Assembly (NCBI GenBank): GCA_026214975.1
Contig: JAOBSW010001125.1
Location: 1 to 64,000, forward strand
DNA: 64,000 nucleotides
Direction: 5' to 3'
Origin: Gentiana macrophylla
Lineage: Eukaryota > Streptophyta > Magnoliopsida > Gentianales > Gentianaceae
Part shown: one piece after another, positions 1 through 12,700 of the stretch
Layout: the number at the start of each line of letters is the position of its first letter
How positions within the stretch are numbered: position 1 is the first letter of the stretch
Made by a program: the position numbers and the translations under genes
Notes under the pieces: generated by a model
What the model was told of the DNA's origin: nothing
Databases searched by the model: none
Seen by the model: the letters and a program-made list of their open reading frames with translations, nothing else

Positions 1-239
1 ATTAATGTGGTGTAAGTAGTAAATAGGGAGATCCAAATAAAACCCCCCTTAAAAAAAGGCAAAATATTTTTATCAACACACATTCGTAAGACACTTGTAT
101 CGTAGTCTTCTTAATTACTCTTTCAGTTTCAAATTACAAAACGAGTTGGATTGAGCTGAAAATGTGTGTTTAATTGAAGTTACATTTGAGCTGGTTTCCC
201 TATAAAAGGGGAGTTGTGTATAAGTAATAGATTGTGTCG

Positions 240-335
240 TAATATACACATTGAAGCTTTAGCTCAGATGGCCAAGTGCTTCGAATTTTACTATTAGGTC
301 GCAAGTTCAAATGTGTCCTGCAACAACTTTTTATT
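240..335 (+). repeat. tRNA-like sequence, possible SINE head
   Basis: An A-box-like stretch (TTTAGCTCAGATGG, near 257) is followed about 40 bases later by a weak B-box-like stretch (GGTCGCAAGTTCAAATG, near 297). This spacing and order are those of an internal Pol III promoter in tRNA-derived SINEs. No cloverleaf, poly-A tail or target duplication was found, so it could be a chance match or an old fragment. Confidence 0.33.
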
Positions 336-356
336 TTCAGTAAATGAAATCCATGT

Positions 357-945
357 AGGATCCAACGTTCCGGCGGGTAGGACCACAACTTAGAGGACCA
401 TTTTCCTACCGGAGCAGGAGCATGACTAAAATCCTTAATAGACCAACTTAGATGACTATTTTTCCAATTTTGCCTTCAATCATCCGACATGCCCCAAAAT
501 CCTTCAATTCGATGAAGCTCCTTCAATTCGATGAAGCTTCTGCATATTGAAAGAAACGGAATGGAAAGGCAAAGAGAAGTGAAATGGCTCCGGGACACAA
601 AACTGAAAATCAAAACGATAGTTACAAAGCTCGGTGAAATCATCTTCCGTATAATGCCACATATGATCCAACATTCCGGCGGGTAGGACTACAACTTAGA
701 GGACCATTTTCCTACTGGAGCAAGAGCATGACTAAAATCCTTAGTAGGCCAACTTAAAGGACCATTTTTCCAATTTTGCCTTCGATCATTAAACATCATG
801 CCCCAAATCCTTCAATTCGATGAAGCTTCTGCATATTGAATGAAACGAAATGGAAAGGTAAAGAGAAGTGAAATGGCTCAGGGACACAAATTTCAAAATC
901 AAGACGATAGTTACAAAGCTCAGAGAAATCATCTGCCGTATAAGT
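357..945. repeat. tandem duplication, two copies of about 306 bp
   Basis: The copies start at GATCCAACGTTCCGGCGGG (359) and GATCCAACATTCCGGCGGG (665). They stay alignable up to the AAATCATCTKCCGTATAA region at the end of each copy. The first copy contains an extra 20-bp internal duplication (CCTTCAATTCGATGAAGC, about 501-538) that the second copy has only once. No open reading frame runs through it. Its origin was not recognised. Confidence 0.85.
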
Positions 946-1640
946 ATGAAGCATGACATAAAATGCCACAGTGATATAATGACATGAATGAAATATTAAG
1001 TGTCTTACTCTGCAAATTGATCACCTTCGTCGACATCCTAGTTTTCTTCTCTCATTTTTCGGCTGCTTGGCGCCACCGCCTATTTGGATCGCTATATCGA
1101 AAGGTAGGAGTTCACAATTTGAAGAACAAATAACATATTCAGATGAATAAATCAGGAATTGAAGGACGTAATGAGCAGTTGTTGTGATTAGTGTTCATCA
1201 CGTGGTCGGTTGATGGAGAGATGTTGATGGAAGTTTTGGAAGCACATTGTGGGTTGGAGCAAATCTTGGGCAGAAATCAGAAACAGGGAAGGGTTGGGTT
1301 TTGGAGCGGATTTTTTACCTTATCTTTTATAACATTTTGGGGTTTCGGGTCGGGTCAATTGGCATAATTTTTCTTCTATATATACTTTATCTATCTATTC
1401 CATAATAAATGAGACATTTGCAAAAAAAAAAAACACGTAGATTAAAAAAATGTTTTACTTTGGTTAGATAAATACCAGAACACCCTTATGGAAAACAGAC
1501 TAAATAATAATTATTTTAGATTTGTTTTTATCGCAACTAAAAAAAAGTAATAGGATTTTTTATAGGTGGTGGGTTATTTTGGACTGCTCTTTACTACTGC
1601 TGCACCGCATTAATGAATATTTTTTTGGGTAAAAACGTCA
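946..1640. other. no gene seen
   Basis: No supported coding region. On the minus strand a TATAAAAG box (about 1323-1330) lies upstream of a short C-rich leader. This could be the remains of a promoter and 5' leader, but no convincing reading frame follows. Confidence 0.4.
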
Positions 1641-1660
1641 CCACATCAGGTAGCTTTTAA

Positions 1661-1822
1661 GTGGCATACCAACGTCGTGTCACCGACGTTGGTATGCCAC
1701 TGTGAACACCAAAAAGTTTCATGATCGACGTTAAGATTTAACACTTATTTATATGAGGAACGTCAGTATCGCACAGTTTCATGGAACACCAACGCCATCA
1801 TTGATCGACGGCGTTGGTGTTC
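1661..1822. repeat. two strong inverted repeats (hairpins)
   Basis: GTGGCATACCAACGTCG at 1661-1677 is matched exactly by its reverse complement at 1684-1700: a 17-bp perfect stem with a 6-base loop. A second pair, GAACACCAACGCC (1784-1796) and GGCGTTGGTGTTC (1810-1822), forms a 13-bp perfect stem with a 13-base loop. Both stems use related words around CCAACG/CGTTGG. They are probably parts of a transposable element that was not identified. Confidence 0.85.
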
Positions 1823-2049
1823 TGAAGGCGACCAGCCAATAACGACGCTCCTATATAAAAATCATGCGCGCTCAAGTAATTTTTTGCAAGACAAGTAGTA
1901 AATGGAGTGCGAAGTAGTAAATAAGAAGCCCAAATAGAACCCCCTTTTTTTATTTTATTTTAAAAAGGATAGATAGGATTATAACCAAAACAAAAAAAAT
2001 AAAAAAATTCATATCCAAACTCAAAACAAAAAAACTGACTAGATACTTC

Positions 2050-2165
2050 GAAGGCATAGCGGTCCGGTGGTAGTATCTCAGCATCAGCGTATAACGATTC
2101 TTAATAGAAGGGTTCTTACCTTCTTATAGTACTGTCGTTCGATCCCCAGCCAAACGCTCCTCTGT
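2050..2165 (+). repeat. tRNA-like sequence, possible SINE head
   Basis: TAGCGGTCCGGTGGTAGTA (about 2058) resembles an A box. GTCGTTCGATCCCCAGC (about 2146) resembles a B box, including the GTTCGATCCC core. The spacing of about 90 bases is longer than in a plain tRNA but is seen in tRNA-derived SINEs. No tail or target duplication was found. Confidence 0.35.
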
Positions 2166-2199
2166 ACCCGGGGGGACGTAACAAATTTCTCAAATCAAA

Positions 2200-2963
2200 C
2201 ATCTTCGCCAGCAAATGTAAGAGCCTTTGTCTTTCCCTGACATTCAATTATACCTTCTACTGGTAGTAAATGAATGTTGACGATTTGTTCTGTCGGCGCT
2301 GCTTTTGATTAATTTTTTGTTTTCTTATTTGGTTTTGTATATGGCTATACGTTGGTAATAGAGTTATTAGGTACTTGTTAGATCCCTTTTCGTGGATTCA
2401 GGTTTGTTATTTGGGATCCCTTTTCGTGGATTAAAGACTTGTACTTTTTAATTTTGAGACATTCTCTGCAAGTTCGGTAATTTACTTTGTTTGCTGGGTA
2501 TTTACTGCCCGGATCTGTCCACGTATTTCTGGTTGCGATGCTGTGCCCTTGTTAATATATTGTTAATATCGTGTTGATGATTACATTACATTGTGTGTTC
2601 TGTGCTTTGGTATTAAATAAGGTTTGGTTTGTCTTGCTTGTACTTTTGTCGCTGATTATTCGTCTTAGGGTTGCCGTTAATGTTCAAGGTGGTAATTTTT
2701 TTGGGCATTTGAGGACTTTGTTGTGAGGACAACAGCTATTGCTTGTTCATTCTTGATGCTAGCAAACCTTGTAGTACTTTGAAGGCTTTCATCTATATGG
2801 TAGTGTGGATAATGGCTTGTTTGAAATTTTGATGTATTGTATTTGTAATCTTTAGATTGATAATTTGTTTTTCATTTTAGTATTTTGTCTTTAAATTATG
2901 GTCATTTCTGTTTTTTTTGTTTGTAATTATAGTCTTTAGATTAATGATTTCTTTTTTCTTTGT
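2200..2963. other. no gene seen; T-rich spacer
   Basis: T-rich sequence without a supported reading frame. The 18-mer GATCCCTTTTCGTGGATT occurs twice, at 2381 and 2415. It may be upstream flank of proteasome-like unit 1, but no promoter element could be assigned. Confidence 0.5.
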
Positions 2964-2971
2964 CTTTAATT

Positions 2972-3205
2972 CAGTGTTCTAAAAATCGCTAGGCGAAGTC
3001 GGTACGCTAGTGGGGCGCCTAGGGCCTAGGGCGCCGCCTAGGCGCTTTTAGGGTTTTAAGGGGTTTTAGGGGGTTTTTGGGGTTTTTAAGGGTTTTGGAT
3101 GACTTGATCCGAAGAATTCTAGTCTACTTTGGGTCGCCTAGAAGGGCCTAGGAGCGCCTAGAAGGGCCCAGGAGCGCCCAGAAAATATCGTTTTTTAGAA
3201 CACTG
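2972..3205. mobile_element. hAT-type MITE with 8-bp target duplication
   Basis: A 234-bp element with terminal inverted repeats CAGTGTTCTAAAAATCG on the left and the same sequence in reverse complement on the right (one A/T difference). It is flanked on both sides by the exact 8-bp direct repeat CTTTAATT (2964-2971 and 3206-3213), the length typical of hAT elements. The interior is GC-rich and built from GCGCCTAGG-like words and GGGTTTT runs. It has no coding capacity, so it is non-autonomous. Confidence 0.93.
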
Positions 3206-3396
3206 CTTTAATTTATATTGTAGCCTTTAGACTTTATTTGTTTTTTCTTCATTTACATTTTTAAATTATAGAGTGTTTTTTGGTTAAGCGACTGAATTGA
3301 ACTGTTTATTTTGGATCGGTTGAGTTACTTTTTGACTCCAGTTTTGATTTTGCAGTTAATTGGTTTGGTTTACGACTATAAACTGTACTGATCCAT

Positions 3397-3548
3397 GGGA
3401 AATTCTTACCCGAGGTGTCCTCGTGTGCACCAATCCGTTGGATGTAAGACATGTGTACAGGAAGACAAATACTATTTTGTCTTCCTGTACACGTGTTTTA
3501 CATCCAACGGATCGGTACACACGAGGAAAGTGCGGGTAAGAATTTCCC
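3397..3548. mobile_element. foldback MITE with 9-bp target duplication
   Basis: The 152-bp sequence is almost wholly an inverted repeat. The left arm starts GGGAAATTCTTACCCG and the right arm ends with its complement, with only a few mismatches across about 70 bp per arm around a short AT-rich centre. Flanks are CTGATCCAT (3388-3396) and CTGATCCGT (3549-3557), a 9-bp target duplication with one difference. That points to a Mutator-type non-autonomous element. It lies about 240 bp upstream of the start codon of proteasome-like unit 1. Confidence 0.92.
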
Positions 3549-3784
3549 CTGATCCGTAGCGTGTATAACCCTATCTCTTTCCATTGGAGTCTCTTTTGGC
3601 TCTTCTTATTCTGAAATACATGTGTAATTTCATCTTATTTTTCGCTTTTTTCTTTTCAGGCCAATGTTTCTTATTTTTTCCCCTGATCTTTGTGGTTGTG
3701 TTTGGGAAATGCAGTAGAATAGAGAATGTTACTACGAAAAGAGGCAATTTAGGAACTAACTTCTGTTTCTATTTCGTATTAGCA

Positions 3785-6700
3785 ATGAGGAGGAGTGGAG
3801 AGATGTGTGGCGCTTTCGGTGGTAGATTATTCGATCATACCAATGATTATATAATTGGTAAGTACTTCGTTATTTTATTTACAAATTCGTAATTGATTAC
3901 ATTAACCTGTTGTGGATTGAATATTTTCATGAATTATTCTATTCGATTCAGAATATGCTGATGATGGAAACAGTTGCACATACCATCGTAGAACCTACAT
4001 ATTGAGATCGCTAGTGAGAGACGGTAGGCGCTTCAATTGGGCTGCTCTATGTATATTTTTTCTTTCCATTTAAGATAATTTTTCATAAGTTGGCATGTTT
4101 TTTTGTTCTATTTTTATTTTTAATTTATGTATAACACATTGTCTTCTTTTAATGCAGTAAAATCCGCTGAAACCTCATGGATTGCTGTCCTGGGACTGGA
4201 TTATATATGCGTTGTGACCCTTGACTCAGCTAGGGTTCGTAATTAGCCCTAAGTATTGTTTTCTATAATTGATTTTAAGCTTCCATTGGCAAAGACATAT
4301 TATATTCCTGTTAATTATGACGTTAGTTGTTAAAGTCACTCGAACACTATAAATATGAACAGGAGAAGCCGGATCTGTTCCAAATCGTTCCTGACTCATG
4401 GTGTGAGAAGGAGGTTATAAGTGCGGAGGCTGTAGGTGCGCCATTTTATTGTTGTTCAAGGTGCTTTTGTAGTAATGATTGAGTTTTAGGTTTGGCAACT
4501 CGATTCATAATTGCTTATAGAAATTATTAGTATTGGTGTTGTGATTGTTTTTATCAATATTGTTTACTAGTGGGTTCTCTCTCGCTTGAAGATTTCATTG
4601 AGGCCTTTCGTTATTCAATGGTAAGCAATCCAGTACAAGTACATTATGCCTTTTCTGCCACAAGGATATTAGCTTAATTTATCCTCGTGTAAACCGTTTA
4701 GAGGTGCCGTAGGCAGTGAACAGTTCAAGACTCTAAGACGGCCTCTAGCTGAGTTTGTAGACAAAAAATAAAAAAGAATCCCTTTATCGGGCAATGGAGA
4801 TAAAAGTAGTAAGGACCTTACCTTTTGTAGAAATATTGAGGAAAAGCTTTTGTATATTTTATTGCTTAGCACATGCCTGCATAAGTAATACAAAGAAACC
4901 CCTTTTTCTTCTAGGAAAAGAAATCTATTCTAGCCCCTTTCCCAAGTTAGGCTATACACGCCTCTACTAGCCTTACTGCGCAACATGGGTTTTTACTAGG
5001 TCTAGCCGACTTAAAAAAGAAAAGAACATCAGCTATATAGTTTACTAATTACCTAATTACATTACTGCCCTTCTACATATAATACACGAATTCCAACACT
5101 CCCTCTCAAGTAGGCGCATAGATGTCAATCATGCCCAACTTGACAACAAAATCTAAAATTCCCGCTTCCCAAGAGCCTTGATCAGCCCATCAGCCGTCTG
5201 CTTTGTTGATGGCAGAAACGGTATGCAGATCCGACCTCTCTCCGGCTTATCCTTGATGAAATGGCTATCAATCTCCACGTGCTTGGTTTTGTCATGGTGT
5301 ACCGGGTCGTTAGCTATGTCTATTGCAGCTTTATTATCACAATAAAGCTTCATTGGCATATTAACATCCATCCGTAGATCTTCCATCGCCCGTTTAATCC
5401 ATAGAACTTTACAAATGTGATCACAACACTTTGCTTCTTGCTCCGTTAACTCACTAAGTTACCCCATACAAAGGTATAGTAGCCTGAAATAGATCTTCTA
5501 CTGACACTACAAAGTACAAACACCCCAATCAGCATCGGTAAAGACCTCAACCCCTCGTTTTTCATTTTCCCAAAGTATAGGCCTTTCCCTGGGGTGCTAT
5601 TCAAATACCGTAGGAGCCTATAAACGGAATCAAGATGCTCTTGCGTAGGTGAGTGCATAAATTGGCTCAATGATCTAAATGCATACGAAATACCGTGCCT
5701 TGTGTGTAAAAGGTAGATCAACTTCCCCACCAACCTTTGATATGTTTCCATATCCACTGGGTGATCCTTCAAGACTTTCCCTAACTTCATATTTGTCTCC
5801 ATAGGGGTGCTTGCAGGTCGAGCCCCTGACATTCCTGTTTTAGCTAGCAAATCCAAGGTGTACATTCTCTGAGACACGGATAATCCCTCCTTAGTTGTGG
5901 CAATCTCCTAGCCTTGGAAGTACCTAAGAGGCCCAAGGTCTTTGATCTCAAACTTCTTGGAAAGACTCTTCTTCACCTCTGCAGCTTCATCCAAATCATC
6001 ACCTGTCAAAATGATATCATCAACATATACAATCAACACAATTACCTTCCTTGTTTCAAAAAGTTTATGAACAAAGTATGGTCTCCATGACGTTGAGCAA
6101 ATCCCAATTTCCAAAAAAAAAACGCATAAAGCGATCAAACCAGACCCTAGGACTTTGCTTGAGCCCGTATATAATGATTTAATCAACTTACTCACTTTTC
6201 CTCCAAAACGATCTTTGAAACCCGGAGGAGTATCCATGGATATCTCCTTTTTAAGATCCCCGTGAAGAAAAGCGTTCTTCATGTCAAGCTGGAGCAACTG
6301 CCAATCCAAGTTATAGTTTTTAATTTTGCAACTGGCTAGAACTTTTCCGAATAATCGATCCCATAACTGCCAATCCAGGTCATAGTGTTTAATATTGCAA
6401 CTGGCTAGAACATCTCCGAATAATCGATCCCATATGCCTGTGCCTGTGAATATCCTTTGGCTACCAACCTAGATTCGTGTTTTAAGAGTGACCCATCTGT
6501 ATCAATACATATTAGTAAAGACCACTTACACCCCACGGTTTTTCTATAGACCACTGCATCTTACTAAAGAGCAACTGTAGCAGCTTTGCAAACTACTCCA
6601 AAGCCCACCCCCCCACCCCTACATCTGATACATTGTGCTCCTGGGTAGGGAAAGGTAACAAAGCTCTTCTTTCCTCTGTAGGAATCAACCAAAAGCCTAT

Positions 6701-9700
6701 CTGGTCATTTATTTGGGGCTACAAACCACATGTCAGGTTTTTCTGAAATTTTCATCTTTTATAGTCTTCGTGCTGTTTGTCAAAAGATGAAAATAGCTGA
6801 TGATTCTTTTCATCTATGGTACTTTTCTCCTCGTCTGATCTTTACTGGTGTCCTTCATGCCCCAGTCTCTCTTGTAATCTTAAGTATGCCAGTGAATTGA
6901 TGGCTGTAATCTTAAGTATGCACTGTCCATTTCTCTGTTGATGGCTGTAAATTTTGCTGTTTGTCTTGTATATCCAATCCAGAATAGTTCTTTTAACTTT
7001 TGTAGATATTCTATTGTGAGTAGATGATGTCTTTCGCTGTTCTTATGTTCAGAATATACATTTTCTACGTATGTGTAGCAAACCTGCCTGTTCTGGAAAG
7101 ACAATTCTACTGATTTTCATGCTTTTTCACTTTTTTCAATGTATGCAGTTTCTGTGATTCCAGACACCAGCGAAGTCCAATCTGAATGTGATATTGCGGT
7201 ATGTGGCTAGTTTTAATCTTTAGAAAACATTTTTGGCATTATTATTGGAATTAAAGATACTTCTGCAGCTCATTGGCCTCTGCATTGCATCTTTATTTTA
7301 GAATTTTCCTACGTTTAATTAGCTGTAAACTTTCCATGTTGTATTCAGTTTGTTTCTCCATGCTTTGCATATTTCCTGAAGCTGCTTCTCCAGGCATTCA
7401 CTAATGCCCATTCCAAAACCTTCTCCCATTGATGTTCCTTTGCTACACAGGCGAGTCTTAATGCAACCATGCTTACCTTCTGTTAAGTAAAGGTCTAAAG
7501 AAGGGCAACCGAATATGAGTTTCCCTCGCTGCAAAACTGATATGAACTTCCCTCACTGCTGCGAAACATCCTGGTTGCAAGTATTTGTCAGCAAGACAAC
7601 CAATGTACTCTTAGTATTCATATCGCAACCTCCCCCATCAGATTGATTTCGTCCACTTGACCATCTGAACATTTGGTTCGATTGACTCCACAACACTTTT
7701 TTGTGGTTATTATAAGTGTCTTAATCCACAGCATAATTTTAAGATCATCGCAGTCGGTTCTACATGAGAGATCATGTCAATAAGATTTTGAACCTCAGCA
7801 TCCTTATGAGAAATCCACATTTTCATCTACTTTAGATACTTTAGCATCGTGCTTAACACGTAGTTTATTCTTCAAGTTTGTGTTGCATTTACCAATCAAT
7901 TGGACCTTGGGTGCGAATTATCATCCCTCTAGAGCTGTAATGCTGTATATCCGAACCTAATTTATAGCATTTCCATGACCATTCTAGGATTCAGTAGCTA
8001 CCTTTAAAGCCACAAGTCTTGTTCTTATTTGGCAGTCAGTTGATCTTTGGCTCTGGGTGATTGTGTGAATACGCTTGAGACTGACAGATGGTGTGTTTTT
8101 TTCCCTCTGAAAATAAGAATTGAAAGTGTAGACATTTTTTGTGAAAATCTCCTTCTACAAAGCCGGGAAATGTTTAAATATGAACAGCTACAAAACATAG
8201 CGACAAGAAACATCAATTTGGGCGGTAGAAGCTAAAACTAAAGTAAAATGCTGTAATTTAAGAAGAAATATTTTTTCATATATTATTCGAAGAGAAAACT
8301 TTTGCATAGGCATACACTGTGTTGGAAAGCAAGAAAAAACAGAACCTTTTAACCTAATTGGCACACAACCGCCAGCCTTAAAGAAACATTAAATATAGTA
8401 AAAAGACTAAATAGGACACATGATAAATAAAAGGTCTTCAACCCACCCCCCCCCCCCCCACCCCACCCCCCTCCCCCTCCTCCTCAAGTTGGTGTATGTC
8501 TGTCAAACATTCCCAACATGTCAATGAACTCAGCAAACTCAGACCTTGGTTAAGCCTTGGTGAGGCCATCAGCTGCTTGCCTGGTAGAAGGTAGGAAGGA
8601 AATGAAAATATGTGCCGCTTCCACCTTCTCCTCTATAAAGTGCCTATCAATTACAACATGTTTGGTCCTGTCATGTTGGACTAGATCATTCGCTATGTCA
8701 ATAGCCGCCTTGTTGTCACAAGACATCTTCATAGGAAGAATCACTTATTGTCTAAGATCCTTTAGCACCCTTTGCAACCACAGTTCTTCACATATTCCTC
8801 GAGCCATAGCTTGGAATTCAGCCTCCGAATTTCTCCTCTCATCCACACATTGTTTCTTATTACGCCATGTCACCAAGTTACCCCACACGAAGCTGCAATA
8901 CTTAGAGACATACCTCCAGTCCTTGACACAACTCCCCCACTCATCATGAATATACACCTTTATACCTCTTTTGTCACTATTTCGAAAGTGGAGCCCTTTT
9001 CCAGGTGTCCCTTTCAAGAACCTTAGAATTCTTTCTACAACTTTTGCATGCTCCTTCATCGGATTCTGCATATTTTGACTAACAAAACTCACTGCATAAC
9101 AATATCAAGTCTCGTGTGAGATAGATAGATAGATGAGTTTCCCTACATTTCTCTGATATCTTTCCTAATTCACTGGAATTTCCCCTCTGAACATTCCCCA
9201 ATTTGGAATTGTATTCCATTGGAGTTGAAGCTGGTTTACAATTCACCAGCCAAGTTTTCTTCAACAGGTCCAATATGTATTTTCTCTGTGAGATAACTGG
9301 TTCCTCTTTGGTTCTGGCAACTTCCATTCCTAGAAAGTACCTTAACGGACCAAGATCTTTAATCTCAAACTCTAAGTCCGGCTTCTCTTTGACCTCCTAG
9401 GCACCTCTGACATCATCCCCTGGATGATATCAGAATTCCAAAGCATGTTCAGGAAGCTCTATCTATCCGTGAGCGGAAAAAGGTGTTGAAGAACATGGTT
9501 GTTTGTGAACATGGGTGTTTGTGTCTTTTTTTCCTTTATTATTTTTTATTAATAAAAAGCTATTGACCGCCTAGGGTTTAGGGTTTACTGTTTTCATTTG
9601 ATTTAGGAGTAGGCTCCAAGTTTCCATTATCTATTTGAAGGCAGTACTGCGTTGTATTCACAACAGATTCATATTGAATAAAATTACTTGTTCCTTTTAT

Positions 9701-12700
9701 TTTTCTTTCAACATGGTATCAGAGCCTAGGTTCTCATAAAACCCTTTTGTTTGGTTTCGGGTTTAGGTTCAGGGTCGAGGGTTCAACTCAGTATTTTATT
9801 CACTCTATTATCTTATTACCATTATTTTATTAATTCTAATATTTTATTATAATTTCTCTCACCAATCATTTCACCAAACAACAAATAAAATAATATCAAT
9901 AAATCTACTTTATTCACCCACTACACTATTTAACCATTACTTTATCAATATAATACTTCATTAATTTTTCTCTCACCAATCATTTCTTTATCTACACAAA
10001 TTTCATTACAAGATTTCAACTTTATAATCATTATTTCACTTTATTTTATTTCATTAAAATTTCTCTCACCAATCATTTTTTCATCTACACAAATTTCAAT
10101 ACAATATTTCAACTTTATAATCATTATTTTACTTTATTTTATTTCACTTTCTCTCTCCTGAACCCCTTAAACCCCAACCTAACCCGAAACCAAACAGAGC
10201 CAGGTTTCCTTAAATCCTAAAAAATTACGACAATGAATCATCGAGCAGCCTTCACATGGGAGTTGAGCAGCCCCCCTCTGCTCAATCTTCTGTGACTTCT
10301 GGATCAGGAGCAACCACAAACGGAGAAGAGGCAAATTCTGCCAATTCTCCATCCGTCCTACTGGTTTCACGTAGGTTTAAAAAACTATCTTGATTGGTCC
10401 CAAACCATTAAGTTAGCCATTGATGTCAGGGGCAAATTAGGGTTCTTGACTGGAGCAAGCAAGGAACCGGCCCAGAATGATCCCAGGCATGGAGCCTGGG
10501 AATCTGAGAATTCTCTGACTATTGTATGGTTGATCAACTCCATGGAACCCCCATTTCCAGACCACACATGTTTCTCCCAACAACAAAGGATATCCGGGAT
10601 GCTGTAAGGGAGATGTACTCAGACATTGAGAACTCCTCACAGATCTATGAATTTGATACAAAGTTTTGGAATCTGGAGCAGGATGCCAAGGATGTAACAT
10701 TGTACTACAATGACATTGTTGCCCTGTGGCAGGAATTGGATATTTGCCTTGAGGACACATGGGAGTGCCTTGCAGATAGCACAAAATTCAAGAAACATGA
10801 GGAGAATGAGAGGGTGTATTCCTTCCTAGCAGGCCTGCACTCTAAACTGGATGAAGCAAAGGGGGAAGATATTTGGAAGGAAACCTCTTCCAACATTAAG
10901 AGAGGTATTCTCTGAAGTCAGTAGAAGGGAAGAAGGAGGATCAAAATCATATTGGATTGTTGACTCAGGTGCAACAGACCATATGATTAGCAATTCATGA
11001 AATATTTATTTCTTATGATCCCTATGGAAAGAATAGAAGGTAGGATAGCAGATGGGACATACTCAGCTGTTGCTGGGAAAAGCTCAATGCTTATCTCTCC
11101 TCTTATTGTTGAAATAATTGGTGTAAGAGAATAGGAAATCTTTTATTGATATATTCTGGGAAATATTACAGAATCATGTTTAAATAGTATACCAGCCGAC
11201 CTCATAGCTTAGGGAGTAAGCTATTTTATTCTAACACATTTAACACATGTGCTATTTCATACTAACATATTTAGCACATGTCTAAATAGTACAAGCAAGT
11301 GTAAAATAGGAAATATTACATAATAACTAGGCCCTAGGGCCGACACTTCAAATAATAATAATAGTAACAGGGACTTCGACACTTATCCTCCATGGGGTGT
11401 TACATGGCCATAAACTATCTTGCAATTTAATCTCTCTAAGTTAGTCTTAGAGACCTACTGTGATGTAACCTTCTTTTCTGATGCTTGTGAGTTTTAGGAT
11501 GTGAGTTTGGGGAAGGTGATTGACAATGCTAAGAAGCAAGATGGACTTTACATTCTTGAGGAAGAGGAATTAACCAGAAATAATGAAGACCTTAGGATTA
11601 GTTGTAACAACTCTTCAAGTTTGTCTAATAATGATGTCATGACGTGGCATTCTAGGTTAGGTCATCCAAGTTTTGGATATTTAAAGAAATTGTTTCCCTC
11701 ACTTTTTATTAATAAAATGGTGTCTGATCTTTAGTGTGAAATTGGTGGACTGTCTAAGCAAAAACGTAATACTTACTCTTCTCAAGTCTCAACTGTATAA
11801 ACCTACCAAGCCATTTACCATGATTCATAGGGATGTTTGGGGACCCTCCCGGCCTAACACTATGAGTGGGAAAATATGGTTTGTTTCGTTTATAAATGAT
11901 CACACACGTGCCACATGGGTATACTTACTCAAAGGGAACAAGCTTCTATAATCTGTGACAATATGTTTCACACCAGTTTCACACAAAGATTGAAACAATG
12001 ACACTGAATACTATAACTTGTTAAGTAGCTTCCTCACATAAAAGGGAATGATCCACCAAAGTTCTTGTGTCAAGACCCCCAACAAAATGGGGTGTCTGAA
12101 AGAAAGAACAGACACTTGCTTGAAGTTGTGAGATCATTGATGATAGCTTCAAAGTGTCCCAAATTTCTGTGGGCGAAGGTCTTCTAACTGCTGTTTATGT
12201 GATTAATAGGCTTCCCTAAAGAAGCATAAACTTTAAAACTGCTTTGAGAGAATTAAAAATCTGTTTTCCAACTACAAGAATTATTCAGGATCTTCCTTTG
12301 GAAGTTTTTGGATGTGTGGCATTCACACATACCTATAATCAAGGGAAGTTGGATCCTAGGTCTAAGAAGTGAGTTTTTGTAGGGCATGCTACAATTAAAA
12401 TAAGAAGGGGTATAAATGCTTTGACACTGAAAAAAGGAAAATGATTGAAACTATGGATATGAGTATTTTTGAAAACCTAATGTACTATATCCAGCATCAT
12501 CTTTAGGGGGAACATGGTGGCCCATGAAGATGGTGCAGATTTTCAGTACATTAGAGAAGAAACTGATGAGTCTAGAACGCCACTGTCCAATGACATCTTA
12601 GCTAGACATGTTGGTGAGGAAAGATGACTGGTTACATATCAGAGGGCCTGGCTTGGGAAAGTTCACTGTCCAAGGGCCTGGTTTGGGAAGTTCACTGGTT

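Noticed and set aside
3584..3784. In-frame upstream extension of unit 1 exon 1 from ATG 3584
   Set aside because: It is a hydrophobic low-complexity translation of T-rich sequence, not matched by unit 2, whose reading starts at the ATG aligned with 3785.
4571..4620. Candidate extra exon in unit 1 (after TACTAG, ending before GTAAGC; AGGCCTTTCG shared with the 50982-51047 exon of unit 3)
   Set aside because: Including its 50 bp breaks the frame with the next exon. Skipping it keeps unit 1 open. It may be a decayed exon, so it is mentioned but not used.
8557..8949. Plus-strand 130-codon frame over the copia RNase H fragment
   Set aside because: It is the antisense shadow of the minus-strand RNase H reading, which has clear family motifs.
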